Below, one piece after another: positions 36,528-46,048 of a stretch of 64,000 bases of DNA (position 1 is its first letter; each line of letters begins with the position of its first letter). The stretch is from Acidaminobacter hydrogenoformans DSM 2784. Lineage in GTDB: Bacteria; Bacillota; Clostridia; Peptostreptococcales; Acidaminobacteraceae. The stretch covers positions 186,001 through 250,000 of the forward strand of contig NZ_FMWL01000001.1 in assembly GCF_900103005.1 (NCBI RefSeq), given 5' to 3'. A program made the translations under genes and the position numbers. Under the pieces are notes generated by a model. The model made no database searches and was not told the origin of the DNA. It saw nothing but the letters and a program-made list of their open reading frames with translations.

Positions 36528-37994
36528 TTATTGTTGTGGTTTTGTTCTGAATCTCGTTAATTGCTCAAATGCTTTTCCGATTCTTATAATACTTTTGTCA
36601 TCTAATTCCCTCCCTAAAAATTCAATCCCGATAGGTACGCCTAATGGCGCCTCAGCGGTAGGATTTGTAAAGCCCCCCGGAACGACCATTGCAGGAAATC
36701 CGAGTAAAGATCCCAAAATCCCATTTCTTTCAGCTTGAGATTCGCCAACCTTCACAACTGGTCTCTTTTGATGCGGATAGACTAAAGCGTCAATTTCATA
36801 CCTGTTCATCAGATCTGTGATTTCTTTTTTTAGCTCCAATCGCCTATTCACTCTATACAAATAGTTCTCATCATTATTCCTGTCCAGACTATTTGCCTGA
36901 ATACAGCTCGGCATAATGCCCTCATATAGAAGATTTGAGTCAATCATGTCTGCCAATGTTTTTATCTTCATATCTTTTCCATCAGTATTTAGAAATTTGT
37001 TTAGAGCGTCCTTGAACTCGTACAAGTCTACACTTGTGGTCTTTTGCAGCTCTACAGCATCGTAGTCCTCATGCACCTCTATTACTTCAACGCCACTATT
37101 CTTCATAATCTCCAAACAATTATGCATGACCTCATTGACACTCATATTAATATCACTTTGACCAAAGAAACTTTTTAATACACCTATCCGCAGACCTTGT
37201 AGGGTAAACTCGCTGTTGTCTACTTCATCTATTTTTACATAGTCATGAACTTTCTCAGTATTTGGATCGTGTTCATCATAGGCTGTCATCACCTGAAAGG
37301 CTATGTTTAAATCTTCAACCGTTCTCGCAATGACACCCACATTGTCTTGATTGAATGATGATGGTATGACGCCATTTTTACTGATCAATCCGTAGGAAGG
37401 CCTGAGCCCCACCAGATTACATCCTGAAGCGGGTGATCTTACCGAGTTCACTGTATCCGTTCCCAAACCAATAATCCCAAAGTTCATTGCGATAGCAACG
37501 GCAGTGCCGCCACTGGATCCACCTGGTGTCCTTGTATGATCATAAGGATTAATTGTTTGTCCTTTTAAGGAATTATTAGTTTCGCCTCCTATTGCTAATT
37601 CATGCATATTTGTTTTTGCCAAGATAATTGCACCGGCATCCATTAATTTTTCAATTAGAAAAGCGTTTTTTTCAGGAATGAAATCCTTTAAATAAACCGA
37701 ACCTGCTGTTGTAGGCATTTCTTTTGTATAAATATTGTCTTTGACAAGTATCGGAATCCCATGCAGCGGTCCTTTAAAACCACTTTCCGCATAATACGCA
37801 TCCAGGTCCTCCGCAAGCTTCATGGCGTTGGGATTAATTGTTATTATGGAATTGTATTTCGGAAAATTACTATCAAGTTTGTCAATACGATCAATGTAGG
37901 CCTTGATTAATTCTCTGCAAGTTATTCTACCTTCTGCTATCGCATTATGTACGTCACTTATCGTAATCTCTTCAACGCAAAAGTTATTAGTCAC
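36528..37994 (-). CDS. Amidase-signature family hydrolase
   Basis: A 488-residue amidase. The Lys of the Ser-cisSer-Lys triad is in GIPILVKDNIYTKEMPTTAGS (~residue 80), the Gly/Ser-rich segment is GGSSGGTAVAIAM (~160), and the nucleophile is in GTDTVNSVRSPASG. The usual GS before the nucleophile region is NS here. The best start is the GTG at 37994, 6 bases after a perfect AAGGAGG; the frame opens at 38036. In context it probably hydrolyses an amide or ureide produced by the neighbouring amidohydrolase. Substrate unknown. Confidence 0.9.
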   Translation of the reverse strand: MTNNFCVEEITISDVHNAIAEGRITCRELIKAYIDRIDKLDSNFPKYNSIITINPNAMKLAEDLDAYYAESGFKGPLHGIPILVKDNIYTKEMPTTAGSVYLKDFIPEKNAFLIEKLMDAGAIILAKTNMHELAIGGETNNSLKGQTINPYDHTRTPGGSSGGTAVAIAMNFGIIGLGTDTVNSVRSPASGCNLVGLRPSYGLISKNGVIPSSFNQDNVGVIARTVEDLNIAFQVMTAYDEHDPNTEKVHDYVKIDEVDNSEFTLQGLRIGVLKSFFGQSDINMSVNEVMHNCLEIMKNSGVEVIEVHEDYDAVELQKTTSVDLYEFKDALNKFLNTDGKDMKIKTLADMIDSNLLYEGIMPSCIQANSLDRNNDENYLYRVNRRLELKKEITDLMNRYEIDALVYPHQKRPVVKVGESQAERNGILGSLLGFPAMVVPGGFTNPTAEAPLGVPIGIEFLGRELDDKSIIRIGKAFEQLTRFRTKPQQ

Positions 37995-38051
37995 ATTGAA
38001 CCTCCTTGTCCCTGTACTGGAATCATAGTTCCTCAACCTAAAGCATTTGTC

Positions 38052-39236
38052 TCAGCATAGATCAAATATTACGTGCCCGTTTTTTATTGTCTTAATAACT
38101 TTCCCAATCGTTTTATAGCCAATGAATGGCGTATTTGAGCATTTTGAAGCAAACTCACTTTCAAGTATGGCAGATTCGTTTAAAGGATCAATAATCGTCA
38201 AATTACCGTTGTAACCCGTTCTTAATAATCCGTGTTTAATACCAATTATATTTGAAGGATTAAATGACATTAGCTTACTAATAACGTTGAGAGAAAGTCC
38301 CTGTTCTCTGCATAAATACGTAAAACACAGCCTAAATGCCAGCTCTATCCCAACTGCGCCCGTTAAACCATTCAGCATATCATTTTTCTTTTGAGGCGCA
38401 TGGTCAGTTGCTATGGAATCAATAGTGCCATCAATTATCCCTCTCAAGAACATCTTGATATCTTCCTCAGCTTTTAGTGGCGGATTAACTGGATATTCAG
38501 TTTCTGTAGATATGAGGTGGTGGGGTGTTATGTCGCAAGTAATCTTATTCGTCTTTTCTTTTAGTCCTTTTATAACAATTAAGGCATCCTTTGAGCTCAC
38601 ATGAGTAAAATGTGTCCGGCATCCCGTTTCTAAAGCAAGAATCCCGCACCTGCTCGTTTCTAATACTTCTCCCATACTGGACATACCAGACGGGAGATTT
38701 CGGTCTTCTGCTTGCACTATCAGGAGCAAATTGTCATTTTTACATTTTCTCATAACTTCCAGCAATTTCGTATTAGATAGATTCATGCTTCTTTCTACGA
38801 CAACATTCTTTACTTTATCACTGATTGTATTAATTATTTCAAGTGTGTTTTCATCTAAATGCCTACCGATAAAGATGCTTTGGTGTACATCAATCAATCC
38901 AATTTCCTTATTTTTCGAATAAACATAATCCAAAGTCTTATTTATGTCCCAAGAATCATCTGAATCATACATTAGATTTATGAAGGTGTATCCACCTTTG
39001 ACCGCCCCTAAAGATCCGGATAAAATATCTTCTTTACATGTGGATAAAGGATCCCTGAAGTGGGCATGTAAGTCAACAAACGAAGGCATACATATACAAT
39101 TAGTTCCATCTATCATCTCATACCGAGATTCTAAATCTATCCCTACTTGTGTAATTTTCCCATCTTCAATTAAGATATCCCCGACTTGATCAAGAAAAGG
39201 ATCAATAAGTCTAATATTCTTAACCATTATGTTCAT
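38052..39236 (-). CDS. Dihydroorotase/allantoinase-like amidohydrolase
   Basis: A 394-residue cyclic amidohydrolase. The metal motif DLHAHFRDP is near residue 57, a later His is in THFTHVSSKDAL and in CDITPHHLI, and the catalytic Asp is in SIATDHAPQKK (~280). In class I dihydroorotases a metal-binding His is found in HxED; here the equivalent reads VQAEDRNL (Gln). No clear carboxylated-Lys context is seen, so the metal centre may be mononuclear. Together with a class-V aminotransferase and an amidase it more likely opens a ureide or imide ring in catabolism than serves pyrimidine synthesis (inference). RBS is weak. Confidence 0.85.
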   Translation of the reverse strand: MNIMVKNIRLIDPFLDQVGDILIEDGKITQVGIDLESRYEMIDGTNCICMPSFVDLHAHFRDPLSTCKEDILSGSLGAVKGGYTFINLMYDSDDSWDINKTLDYVYSKNKEIGLIDVHQSIFIGRHLDENTLEIINTISDKVKNVVVERSMNLSNTKLLEVMRKCKNDNLLLIVQAEDRNLPSGMSSMGEVLETSRCGILALETGCRTHFTHVSSKDALIVIKGLKEKTNKITCDITPHHLISTETEYPVNPPLKAEEDIKMFLRGIIDGTIDSIATDHAPQKKNDMLNGLTGAVGIELAFRLCFTYLCREQGLSLNVISKLMSFNPSNIIGIKHGLLRTGYNGNLTIIDPLNESAILESEFASKCSNTPFIGYKTIGKVIKTIKNGHVIFDLC

Positions 39237-39249
39237 AGTGTTTTACCTG

Positions 39250-40410
39250 TTAGCCCTTTCTGAGGATTAATTCAGAAATTCTTCTCGATGAAGTCCCCAA
39301 CTTCAAATCATAGCCTAGTTGATACAACGTCAACTCAACTGCGCCCAAAATTGAGTATATTTCCATCAGGTGGATAGAACCCAAATGGCCAATTCTAAAG
39401 ATTTTCCCTTGAAGGTCGCCCAAGCCACCTCCAATAACTACATTAAACTTATCTTTTAAAACCTTGGCGAAATCTTGGTACTTAATGTTCTCCGGCATTT
39501 TGATTGCTGTAACGGTATCTGACTCATAACCCTCTTCTGCGAACAACTCTAATCCAAGACTTTTTAGGGCTTCACGCGTTAGCGTTCCTATAAAATTGTG
39601 CCTATCCCAGATCTTTGTTAATCCCTCTTCCTCAATTATGTCCAATGCTTCTTTTAGTCCATACAGCAAGCTGGTTGGAGGTGTATAAGGCATCTGATAA
39701 TTTTTCATTTTTTCTTTTGCTGCATTATAGTCCCAATACCATTTTGGCAATGAAGCTTCCTCTCTTCGAGCCCAAGCCTTTTCACTAATGCAGACAAAGC
39801 TTAAACCCGGTGGCAGCATGAAACCTTTCTGAGAGGCTGAAATCACCAGATCCACACCCCATTTGTCTGTTTCAAAAGGTAGGCATGCTAACGAGCTAAC
39901 AGCATCCACGATCAGTAGTGCCGGATGGTTTAATTCCTTTAACAAGGTGCTTATTGATTCAATATCATTCGTGATCCCTGATGTAGTTTCATTCTGAGGA
40001 AGACAGACCCCTTTTATTTTATGGTATTTATCATTCCTTAAAATTTCGCGTAGATCTTCGTCTTTTATGGCTTTTCCCCATTCTTTATTAATTCTAATTA
40101 CACTAACACCATAGCTTTCTGCTATAATGGCTACCCTCTCGCTGAATAATCCATGGGAAGCTGCCAAAATTGTATCACCGTGAGAAAACATATTGACAAC
40201 AGCAGATTCAAGCGCCCCACTTCCCGAGCTAGGAAATATCAAGATATCGTTTTTTGTCCTGAAAACACTTTTCAGACCATCAATGCAACCTCTCACTAAG
40301 TCTTCAAATTCAGATCCTCTATGATTGATAATTGGTTTTGACAAGCTTCTTAATATTCTATCTGGAATATTGGTCGGTCCTGGGATTTGTAAGTATTGTC
40401 TGCGCTCCAT
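39250..40410 (-). CDS. Class V aminotransferase (alanine/serine/ureidoglycine-glyoxylate type)
   Basis: A 386-residue PLP enzyme of the AGXT/PucG group. Marks are PGPTNIPDRILRSLSKPIINHRG at the N-terminus, IFPSSGSGALESAVVNM, LLIVDAVSSLACLPFETDKWGVDLVISASQKGFMLPPGL (PLP Lys in SASQKG) and the C-terminal GGLGDLQGKIFRIGHLG. The family includes glyoxylate aminotransferases and B. subtilis PucG, which uses ureidoglycine as amino donor. The adjacent allantoinase-like and amidase genes make glyoxylate or a ureido compound a plausible substrate. RBS GAGGAGGT is 6 bases upstream. Confidence 0.9.
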   Translation of the reverse strand: MERRQYLQIPGPTNIPDRILRSLSKPIINHRGSEFEDLVRGCIDGLKSVFRTKNDILIFPSSGSGALESAVVNMFSHGDTILAASHGLFSERVAIIAESYGVSVIRINKEWGKAIKDEDLREILRNDKYHKIKGVCLPQNETTSGITNDIESISTLLKELNHPALLIVDAVSSLACLPFETDKWGVDLVISASQKGFMLPPGLSFVCISEKAWARREEASLPKWYWDYNAAKEKMKNYQMPYTPPTSLLYGLKEALDIIEEEGLTKIWDRHNFIGTLTREALKSLGLELFAEEGYESDTVTAIKMPENIKYQDFAKVLKDKFNVVIGGGLGDLQGKIFRIGHLGSIHLMEIYSILGAVELTLYQLGYDLKLGTSSRRISELILRKG

Positions 40411-40434
40411 ACCTTACCTCCTCGAATACTTTAA

Positions 40435-41481
40435 TTACATAATTTTATTGCTTATGATATCTCGAATCGATTTTGACGCGATCTGGATTTCATTCCTTGT
40501 TATGCCATAATGTGTGACCATTCTAAATGAACTTTTTGATATTTTTTTTACCTTGATATTTACATCCAAAAGGTCCTGGATTAATTGATCAATTTCTAAA
40601 GAAAGACCTTTGAGACTTGCGACGACAATATTCGTATGGATCCTGCCAGTGTCGACATACAATCCTTCAATTTTTGATAGCTCATTTCCTAAATACAATG
40701 CATTTTCATGGTCTTCCTCAAGTCTTGAAATCATGGACTCCAAAGCGACTATTCCTGGAGCAGCCAGGAATCCCGCTTGCCTATAGCCCCCACCTATTCT
40801 TTGTTTTAACCATCTGGCTTTATTGATGGTTTCCTCATTCCCGGCAAGGATAGCACCAAATGGGGCAGATAGCCCCTTCGTCAGAGCAAACATGACCGTA
40901 TCAGCGCCGCTCACTATTCTGCTTACCGGAATCCCTGTTTTTACCGATGCATTAAATATTCTTGCACCATCCATATGCACAAAAATACCTTTATCTTTTG
41001 CTAATTGATATACATGGTCCAAATTAGCTTGAGGTACAACCATTCCGGCATTAAGATTATTTGTGTTCTCCAAACAGATCAAAGCTGTTTTGGGTGTTTG
41101 TATGGCTTTAGGCTGAATATGTTCTTCTAAATAATTAAGATCATAAACACCCTCAGGGATGGGAAATGATCTTGTCTGTACTTGAGACAATGCCGCCAGT
41201 CCACCCACTTCAAGATTAAATATATGAGAAGAATCCCCTATAAGAACTTCTTCACCTCTATTGGCCATAGCCATAACAGCCAATTGATTCCCCATTGTAC
41301 CAGATGTTACAAATAACGCTGACTCTTTTCCTAAAATTTCGGCCGACATAGACTCCAATTTTTTGACCGTCGAGTCTTCACCAAGGATGTCATCCCCGAC
41401 ATCCGCATTATACATAGCTTCTCTCATACTTTTTGTAGGTTGAGTTACTGTGTCCGACCTAAGATCGATAAAATTGTTCAT
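40435..41481 (-). CDS. Threonine aldolase, second copy
   Basis: A 348-residue threonine aldolase starting MNNFIDLRSDTVTQPTKSM. It has VHMDGARIFNASVKTG, the PLP-lysine region MFALTKGLSAPFGAIL and RIGGGYRQAGFLAAPG. First gene of the sigma-54 operon: 67 bases after a consensus -24/-12 promoter, followed 24 bases later by the aminotransferase. It would interconvert threonine and glycine plus acetaldehyde, consistent with glycine/glyoxylate metabolism. Clearly diverged from the GC-richer copy at 1-917, so not a recent duplicate. The ATG at 41481 follows GAGGTGA. Confidence 0.93.
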   Translation of the reverse strand: MNNFIDLRSDTVTQPTKSMREAMYNADVGDDILGEDSTVKKLESMSAEILGKESALFVTSGTMGNQLAVMAMANRGEEVLIGDSSHIFNLEVGGLAALSQVQTRSFPIPEGVYDLNYLEEHIQPKAIQTPKTALICLENTNNLNAGMVVPQANLDHVYQLAKDKGIFVHMDGARIFNASVKTGIPVSRIVSGADTVMFALTKGLSAPFGAILAGNEETINKARWLKQRIGGGYRQAGFLAAPGIVALESMISRLEEDHENALYLGNELSKIEGLYVDTGRIHTNIVVASLKGLSLEIDQLIQDLLDVNIKVKKISKSSFRMVTHYGITRNEIQIASKSIRDIISNKIM

Positions 41482-41547
41482 TATCTTCACCTCACTTTTC
41501 AATGGTTTTAGTATTTTTAGTATGATCTACCGCTCATTAACTTAATA

Positions 41548-41563
41548 CGCAAAAACTATGCCA
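41548..41563 (-). promoter_or_regulatory. Sigma-54 (-24/-12) promoter
   Basis: TGGCATAGTTTTTGCG on the minus strand has the invariant GG and GC with exactly the right 10-base spacing. It lies upstream of the threonine-aldolase-to-symporter operon and downstream of a sigma-54 activator gene. TTTTGTG and TTTTGTCA units at ~41580-41610 may be activator sites. Confidence 0.8.
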
Positions 41564-41627
41564 GTCTAAAATTGAGTATTTTGTGGTCAAAATTAACTGT
41601 TTTGTCACGAATGAAACCAACAAGAAA

Positions 41628-41673
41628 CAAAAAAGTCCCATTGATGAAACGTTTATGTTTCAACAATGGGACG
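41628..41673 (-). terminator. Terminator of the sigma-54 activator gene
   Basis: GTCCCATTG(A)TGAAAC / GTTTCA(A)CAATGGGAC stem with TTTTTTG on the minus strand, just after the stop at 41684. Confidence 0.88.
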
Positions 41674-41683
41674 TTTATATTTT

Positions 41684-43615
41684 TCAATAAAGCTCAACAT
41701 TGGCAATATTGTACTTCTTCATTTTTCTCCACAAAGTAGATCTGGATATGCCCAAAGTTTTGGCCGTTAATAGGATTATTCCTTTGTTATCTCTTAAGCA
41801 TCTTTCAATTTTTTCCTTTTCACCACTAATTTTTGAATAGTCTATTTCATTAGATTTGTGTAAAACGTTAATTTGTTCTACACCAATAAAAGGTTGTTCG
41901 ACTGAAAAATATTTGTCTTTAATATCACTTAGTTCAAGCACTTTCTTTTTATGAATTACCATTATTCTTTCAACAAAATTTTTTAATTCCCTAATATTAC
42001 CCGGCCAATCATATGACATTATATGCACCATTGCGTCTGACTCAATAGTCAATATTGATTTATTAAGCCTTTGACTAAACTCACGCATAAATTCATTGAT
42101 TAACTCTGGAATATCTTCTACCTTTTGCCTTAACGGCGGCATATCGATTTTTAAAACGTTTAGCCTATAATATAGATCTTCTCTGAATTTATTTTTCAAC
42201 GTCAATTGCTTTAAATCCTTGTTTGATGCGGCAATAACCCTGACATTAATTGGCATTAATTTATTATCCCCTACCCTCATGACATTTTTTTCTTGCAAAA
42301 CTCTTAATAGCCGGCCTTGAAGCATTGGATTCATTTCACAGATTTCGTCCAAAAATATTGTCCCGCCGTGAGCTAATTCAAATAAACCTCGTTTTCCTTT
42401 TCGGTCTGCCCCTGTAAAAGAACCTGGCGCATATCCAAACAACTCTGATTCCAATAAATTTTCCGGGAAAGCTGCGCAGTTAACGGCAACAAACGGGCCA
42501 TTTGAAACCTCACTATAGTTATGTATACTTTGCGCAATGACTTCTTTTCCAGTACCAGTTTCACCCTCAATCAAAACTGTGGAATTGACCGCTGCGTAAT
42601 CCTTCGCAATTCTGATCATTTCTTTTGATATATTGCTATTACCTACTATGTCATCAAACTTATATTTTGCATAAAATCCCGTCGACATAATCTCTCTTCT
42701 TATTTTTTCCTCAGTCTCTTTAAGTTTATTAACATCCTGTAGGATAGTAATGACATCCATGATTTCATCATTTACCTTCACAGGTATATTTGATACTAAT
42801 AATTTAACTTGATTTACTTCTTTGATAATTTCAAGTTCGCTTGCTTCATTGATAAAAATATCCTTGATATTTAATTCATCAAACTCAGAAAAAACACTTT
42901 TGCCAATAATTTCATCCGCATTCTTCTTTAACAACTTTTCTGCCATCGCATTAAATATTTTAATAATGCCATGCTTATTAACTGATATAATTCCGTCATT
43001 GCTATTTTCTACTATCGCCCTCAATCTTTGCAATTTATTCTTTTCCTCTATAGTAGCAATAGAGACCCTCACGCCTTCTGAAACAGCAGAAATTATTGAT
43101 TCTCTCGAACTCTGTAAAACAATCGGGGTTAAACCATATTCATAAGATGGTTTAGATATTGTTCCGCCACCAATAACAACCTTGATTCCTGCAGAAGCTA
43201 ATTGCTTAATTTTATCCTCGATTTCATCTTCACTCTTCACAACCACGAAACGAAATTCTTTATTCATAATTCTCATCAGACTTTCACAAGGTACAATCAT
43301 ATTATCAAATGCTATTATTGCAATATTTTTATCAATGAGTAACCCTTTTTGTACTGCGTCAAATACATCGATCACGCTAATAGGGATTGGAATAATAGGT
43401 AGATTAATATCACTTTTGTTCAATAAGAGTTGAATCCCACCCCTGGCGATAATTGCGTTATATCTTTTGTTCTCATATTCTTTAGCAAGATCATACCTTG
43501 TATCCATTGATACTTTCACTACTTCGATATGCAAATCAGTTTTTTTGTACTCTAACGCAACCTTGCATGCCAAATCATAAATCCCATCAGCAACCATCAT
43601 AAGCAATCGTATCAA
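41684..43615 (-). CDS. PrpR-type sigma-54-dependent transcriptional activator
   Basis: A ~643-residue regulator. The N-terminal ~190 residues resemble the PrpR_N effector domain ([37 protein letters not shown]). A PAS domain (~200-310) follows, then a sigma-54 AAA+ domain with Walker A GETGTGKE, the contact loop GSFTGAD (usually GAFTGA), and Walker [13 protein letters not shown]-terminal Fis-type HTH ([24 protein letters not shown]-like) ends the protein. It should switch on the operon behind 41548-41563 in response to a small metabolite. The start is uncertain: TTG at 43615 lies 8 bases after AGAGGAG, and a GTG at 43624 abuts that site. Confidence 0.92.
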   Translation of the reverse strand: MIRLLMMVADGIYDLACKVALEYKKTDLHIEVVKVSMDTRYDLAKEYENKRYNAIIARGGIQLLLNKSDINLPIIPIPISVIDVFDAVQKGLLIDKNIAIIAFDNMIVPCESLMRIMNKEFRFVVVKSEDEIEDKIKQLASAGIKVVIGGGTISKPSYEYGLTPIVLQSSRESIISAVSEGVRVSIATIEEKNKLQRLRAIVENSNDGIISVNKHGIIKIFNAMAEKLLKKNADEIIGKSVFSEFDELNIKDIFINEASELEIIKEVNQVKLLVSNIPVKVNDEIMDVITILQDVNKLKETEEKIRREIMSTGFYAKYKFDDIVGNSNISKEMIRIAKDYAAVNSTVLIEGETGTGKEVIAQSIHNYSEVSNGPFVAVNCAAFPENLLESELFGYAPGSFTGADRKGKRGLFELAHGGTIFLDEICEMNPMLQGRLLRVLQEKNVMRVGDNKLMPINVRVIAASNKDLKQLTLKNKFREDLYYRLNVLKIDMPPLRQKVEDIPELINEFMREFSQRLNKSILTIESDAMVHIMSYDWPGNIRELKNFVERIMVIHKKKVLELSDIKDKYFSVEQPFIGVEQINVLHKSNEIDYSKISGEKEKIERCLRDNKGIILLTAKTLGISRSTLWRKMKKYNIANVELY

Positions 43616-44117
43616 TACTTTCACTCCTCTGTGATCTATTGTAGAACTAATTAATTCATTAGTAAGCCTTTATTTGAAAGACTGATTTCTGATCCAGCAA
43701 TAATTAATGCCATTTCACGAGTACATGATCTTATTATATGCTGACTAACCGCAAAAATCACCCTCTGATCTCAGTCCGTAGAGGCTTACCCTGTCGAAAT
43801 CTTTTCCCCCATGGTATAATCCTACCCCCGTACACCCAGCGAAGTTGATAAGCTGTTTACCGCTGGACATAAATATTGCAAAGCTTTCAGAGACTGAATT
43901 TAGAAAAACGAGTTTTTAGGTACCAAGTACAGGAAAATAAATAAGTGAATTTGATTTAAAATTTTCCGCATGCCTTCGCCAAGCGTCTTCCACAGCATGC
44001 ATAATTTAAAATTTCCTGTCACAATCCATGCCAAATTTGGCAATGACAAATGACTTGACATTATAGCTTCGCCTCCTTCAATCTTATATAATCTTTGTAA
44101 TGATAGGAGATGATGGC
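43616..44117. other. ~500-bp intergenic stretch
   Basis: It holds the upstream side of the sigma-54 activator and repeat copy C (43822-44025). A TATAAT at 44088-44093 may serve the following lipoprotein gene. No gene seen. Confidence 0.5.
43822..44025 (+). repeat. Dispersed repeat family, copy C (degenerate)
   Basis: It begins CTACCCCCGTACACCCAGCG and follows the 5' half of copies A and B. The hairpin has decayed (AAGCGTCTTCCACAGCATGC) and the terminal 9-mer is absent. Confidence 0.7.
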
Positions 44118-44582
44118 ATGGAAATCAAAGTTAATCAAAAGTCGAGATCAAAGAGTGGCAGTGTATTGAAACGACTTGCGGCACTTTTAATGATCAGCAT
44201 TATGGTCTTGGGCCTTTCTGCCTGCAAAGGTGATGCCGCGGTCCCCGCAGCCCCGGAAAAAATGGACATCAGCGGTGAATATCAAGGCACAGCGACCATC
44301 ACGGAAGCAAAAAGCGATGCTCTGGGTGAAGTGACGGACATGAGCTTCAAAATTGTACAAAATGATAATGGAACAGCGACAATGACCATTAATGACAACA
44401 CCGTGGAAGGCACTTATGATCCCAAAACCGGAAGCTTCAGCATGGAGCATGGCTTTCTCTGGAATCTGACCTTTGCGCCTGAAGAAGATACGATTACCGC
44501 GAAAGGGACTATGACCACTGAAGAGACCGGCGAGGGCTTCACCCAGGAGGTTACGCTGGAACTTGAAAGGGTTGGCGATTAA
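44118..44582 (+). CDS. Small lipoprotein of unknown function
   Basis: A 154-residue exported protein with lipobox VLGLSACKG around residues 30-38. The ~115-residue mature part is rich in Thr and acidic residues (ISGEYQGTATITEAKSDALGEV ... VEGTYDPKTGSFSMEHGF) and looks like a small beta-barrel or lipocalin-like fold. I do not recognise a family. The ATG at 44118 is 8 bases after AGGAG; an upstream ATG at 44100 lacks an RBS. It is flanked by repeat copies C and D. Confidence 0.75.
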   Translation: MEIKVNQKSRSKSGSVLKRLAALLMISIMVLGLSACKGDAAVPAAPEKMDISGEYQGTATITEAKSDALGEVTDMSFKIVQNDNGTATMTINDNTVEGTYDPKTGSFSMEHGFLWNLTFAPEEDTITAKGTMTTEETGEGFTQEVTLELERVGD

Positions 44583-44960
44583 AGGATTGCCGTGGACCCT
44601 GAGTTGCTCGGGAGCGATAGGCACCAGCCGCAGGTACAGGAAAAAGAAATTGGTGAAATTGATTCACAATTTAACTTACACTACCACCAAGCGCCTCCGG
44701 AGCTCTCTTCGGGGGCGCTTTTCCATATCCTTAGTTTTCTCACGTGAAGCTTCACCAAAGCGCACTTTTTGTGCCTCCTAAATGCCCCAATGTCTGGAAA
44801 TACATCAAGTGAGATAAGCCTCCCGGTCCCTGCTCTCCGCCGGTTTCTACCTCTCTCCGATTTCCTGTGAGGTGTGGGGGATGGGGAACCAACGGTTAAT
44901 GTCTTGAAAAAGGGCAGAAAAAAAGCCACCACATGGCTGTGATGGCCTTTGCAGCAACGA
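44583..44960. other. 378-bp convergent spacer
   Basis: It is occupied by repeat copy D, whose hairpin can end the lipoprotein transcript, and the 3' flank of the nitrilase-family gene. No gene seen. Confidence 0.5.
44601..44900 (+). repeat. Dispersed repeat family, copy D
   Basis: It has the GCTCGGGAGCGATAGGCACC segment, the hairpin AAGCGCCTCCGG...GGGGGCGCTTTT (44689-44722) and a decayed 3' end AACCAACGGTTAA where other copies have ACCATCGGC. Confidence 0.8.
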
Positions 44961-45776
44961 TCAGTACTTTTCCAGTGCGCTCATGCTGAAGGTATCTTCC
45001 TTGAAATCATTAAAATAAGGCAGCTTCGCTCTTGCATTGACCACTTCCTCAAGGCTGATCTCGGCATAGACAATTTCTTCAGCGTCACTGGATGCTTCAA
45101 CGATCACTTCGCCCATTGGTGACACCACCTTGGAGCAGCCGCATGCGCCGTCGCCCACCGGATTCGATCCGGCCATATAGAGGACATTAAAGAGCGCATT
45201 GCCCGCAAGGTCGACATGCCATCTTCGTTCAGCGGGAATGCTCCAGACAGCGGGGACAAAGATGAGCTGCGCCCCTTTTAACACCATGATGCGGGCGGGT
45301 TCCGGATACTCAACATCATAACAGATCATGAGTCCAATCTTTCCGAGTGGCGTATCATAAACCGGAAACGCATTTCCTTCCCTGAATTTCAGTTTTTCCT
45401 GACCCCACGCGTAGACTTTTCGCATGTTGCCAATCACATGGCCTTGATCATCAATGAAAATGGCCGAATTGTAGATTCTGCCGGGAAGCGCCGTCGCTTC
45501 AGCGTAGCCGCCAATAATGTAGATTTGAAGCTCTCTTGCCAGCTTTGAAAGGTGCTGGATCAGGAAACCATCGGCAGGCTCCGCGAGTCTTTGAAAGTTC
45601 TCTGAGTCAAGATGGTACCCGGTATAAAAGAGTTCGGGCAGGCACGCTATTCTGGCGCCCTTTTCGGCAGCCTCGCGGATGAATTTCTCAGCATGATCAA
45701 GGTTTGCTATGGTGTCGCCTTGAATGGATCTCATTTGGATCAGCGCGATCTTATATTGTTTTTCTCTGACAGCCAT
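44961..45776 (-). CDS. Carbon-nitrogen hydrolase (nitrilase superfamily)
   Basis: A 271-residue amidohydrolase with the Glu-Lys-Cys triad: IACLPELFYTGY (Glu ~47), the Lys in VYAWGQEKLKFREG (~120), and GLMICYDVEYPEPAR (Cys ~152). Members act on N-carbamoyl compounds, omega-amides or aliphatic amides. One GCCGATGGT copy lies in the sense of the gene, encoding ADG. It is GC-richer than the sigma-54 block, so not obviously part of it. Substrate unassigned. Confidence 0.9.
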   Translation of the reverse strand: MAVREKQYKIALIQMRSIQGDTIANLDHAEKFIREAAEKGARIACLPELFYTGYHLDSENFQRLAEPADGFLIQHLSKLARELQIYIIGGYAEATALPGRIYNSAIFIDDQGHVIGNMRKVYAWGQEKLKFREGNAFPVYDTPLGKIGLMICYDVEYPEPARIMVLKGAQLIFVPAVWSIPAERRWHVDLAGNALFNVLYMAGSNPVGDGACGCSKVVSPMGEVIVEASSDAEEIVYAEISLEEVVNARAKLPYFNDFKEDTFSMSALEKY

Positions 45777-45855
45777 CCTTACCCAACTCCTCGTTTAAAA
45801 TACGGTCCGTTTGTGTCTCGTTTTTATAAAAGCAGGCGCGTCACATACCCAAAAC

Positions 45856-45885
45856 AATATACATATTATAACATATGTGCGTCAA
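45856..45885 (-). promoter_or_regulatory. Possible sigma-A promoter of the nitrilase-family gene
   Basis: TTGACG, 18 bases, TATATT on the minus strand, 79 bases before the gene start. Confidence 0.4.
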
Positions 45886-46048
45886 ATAACCAACGACCCC
45901 CAGATTGGATTGCCTGCATGGCGCTCCAAAAGACTGCACGGGCCAAGCAGGCGCCGTTTTTGCTTTTCCCAAAAGTTTCTGCATGGTATAATTTTACCAA
46001 TTCAACGCAAACGGAACCATCTCATTATTCAATTGGGGGTAAACACGC

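Noticed and set aside
38052-39236. Assignment as pyrC of de novo pyrimidine synthesis
   Set aside because: No other pyr gene is near, a metal-site residue differs, and the gene lies in a sigma-54 catabolic-type operon.
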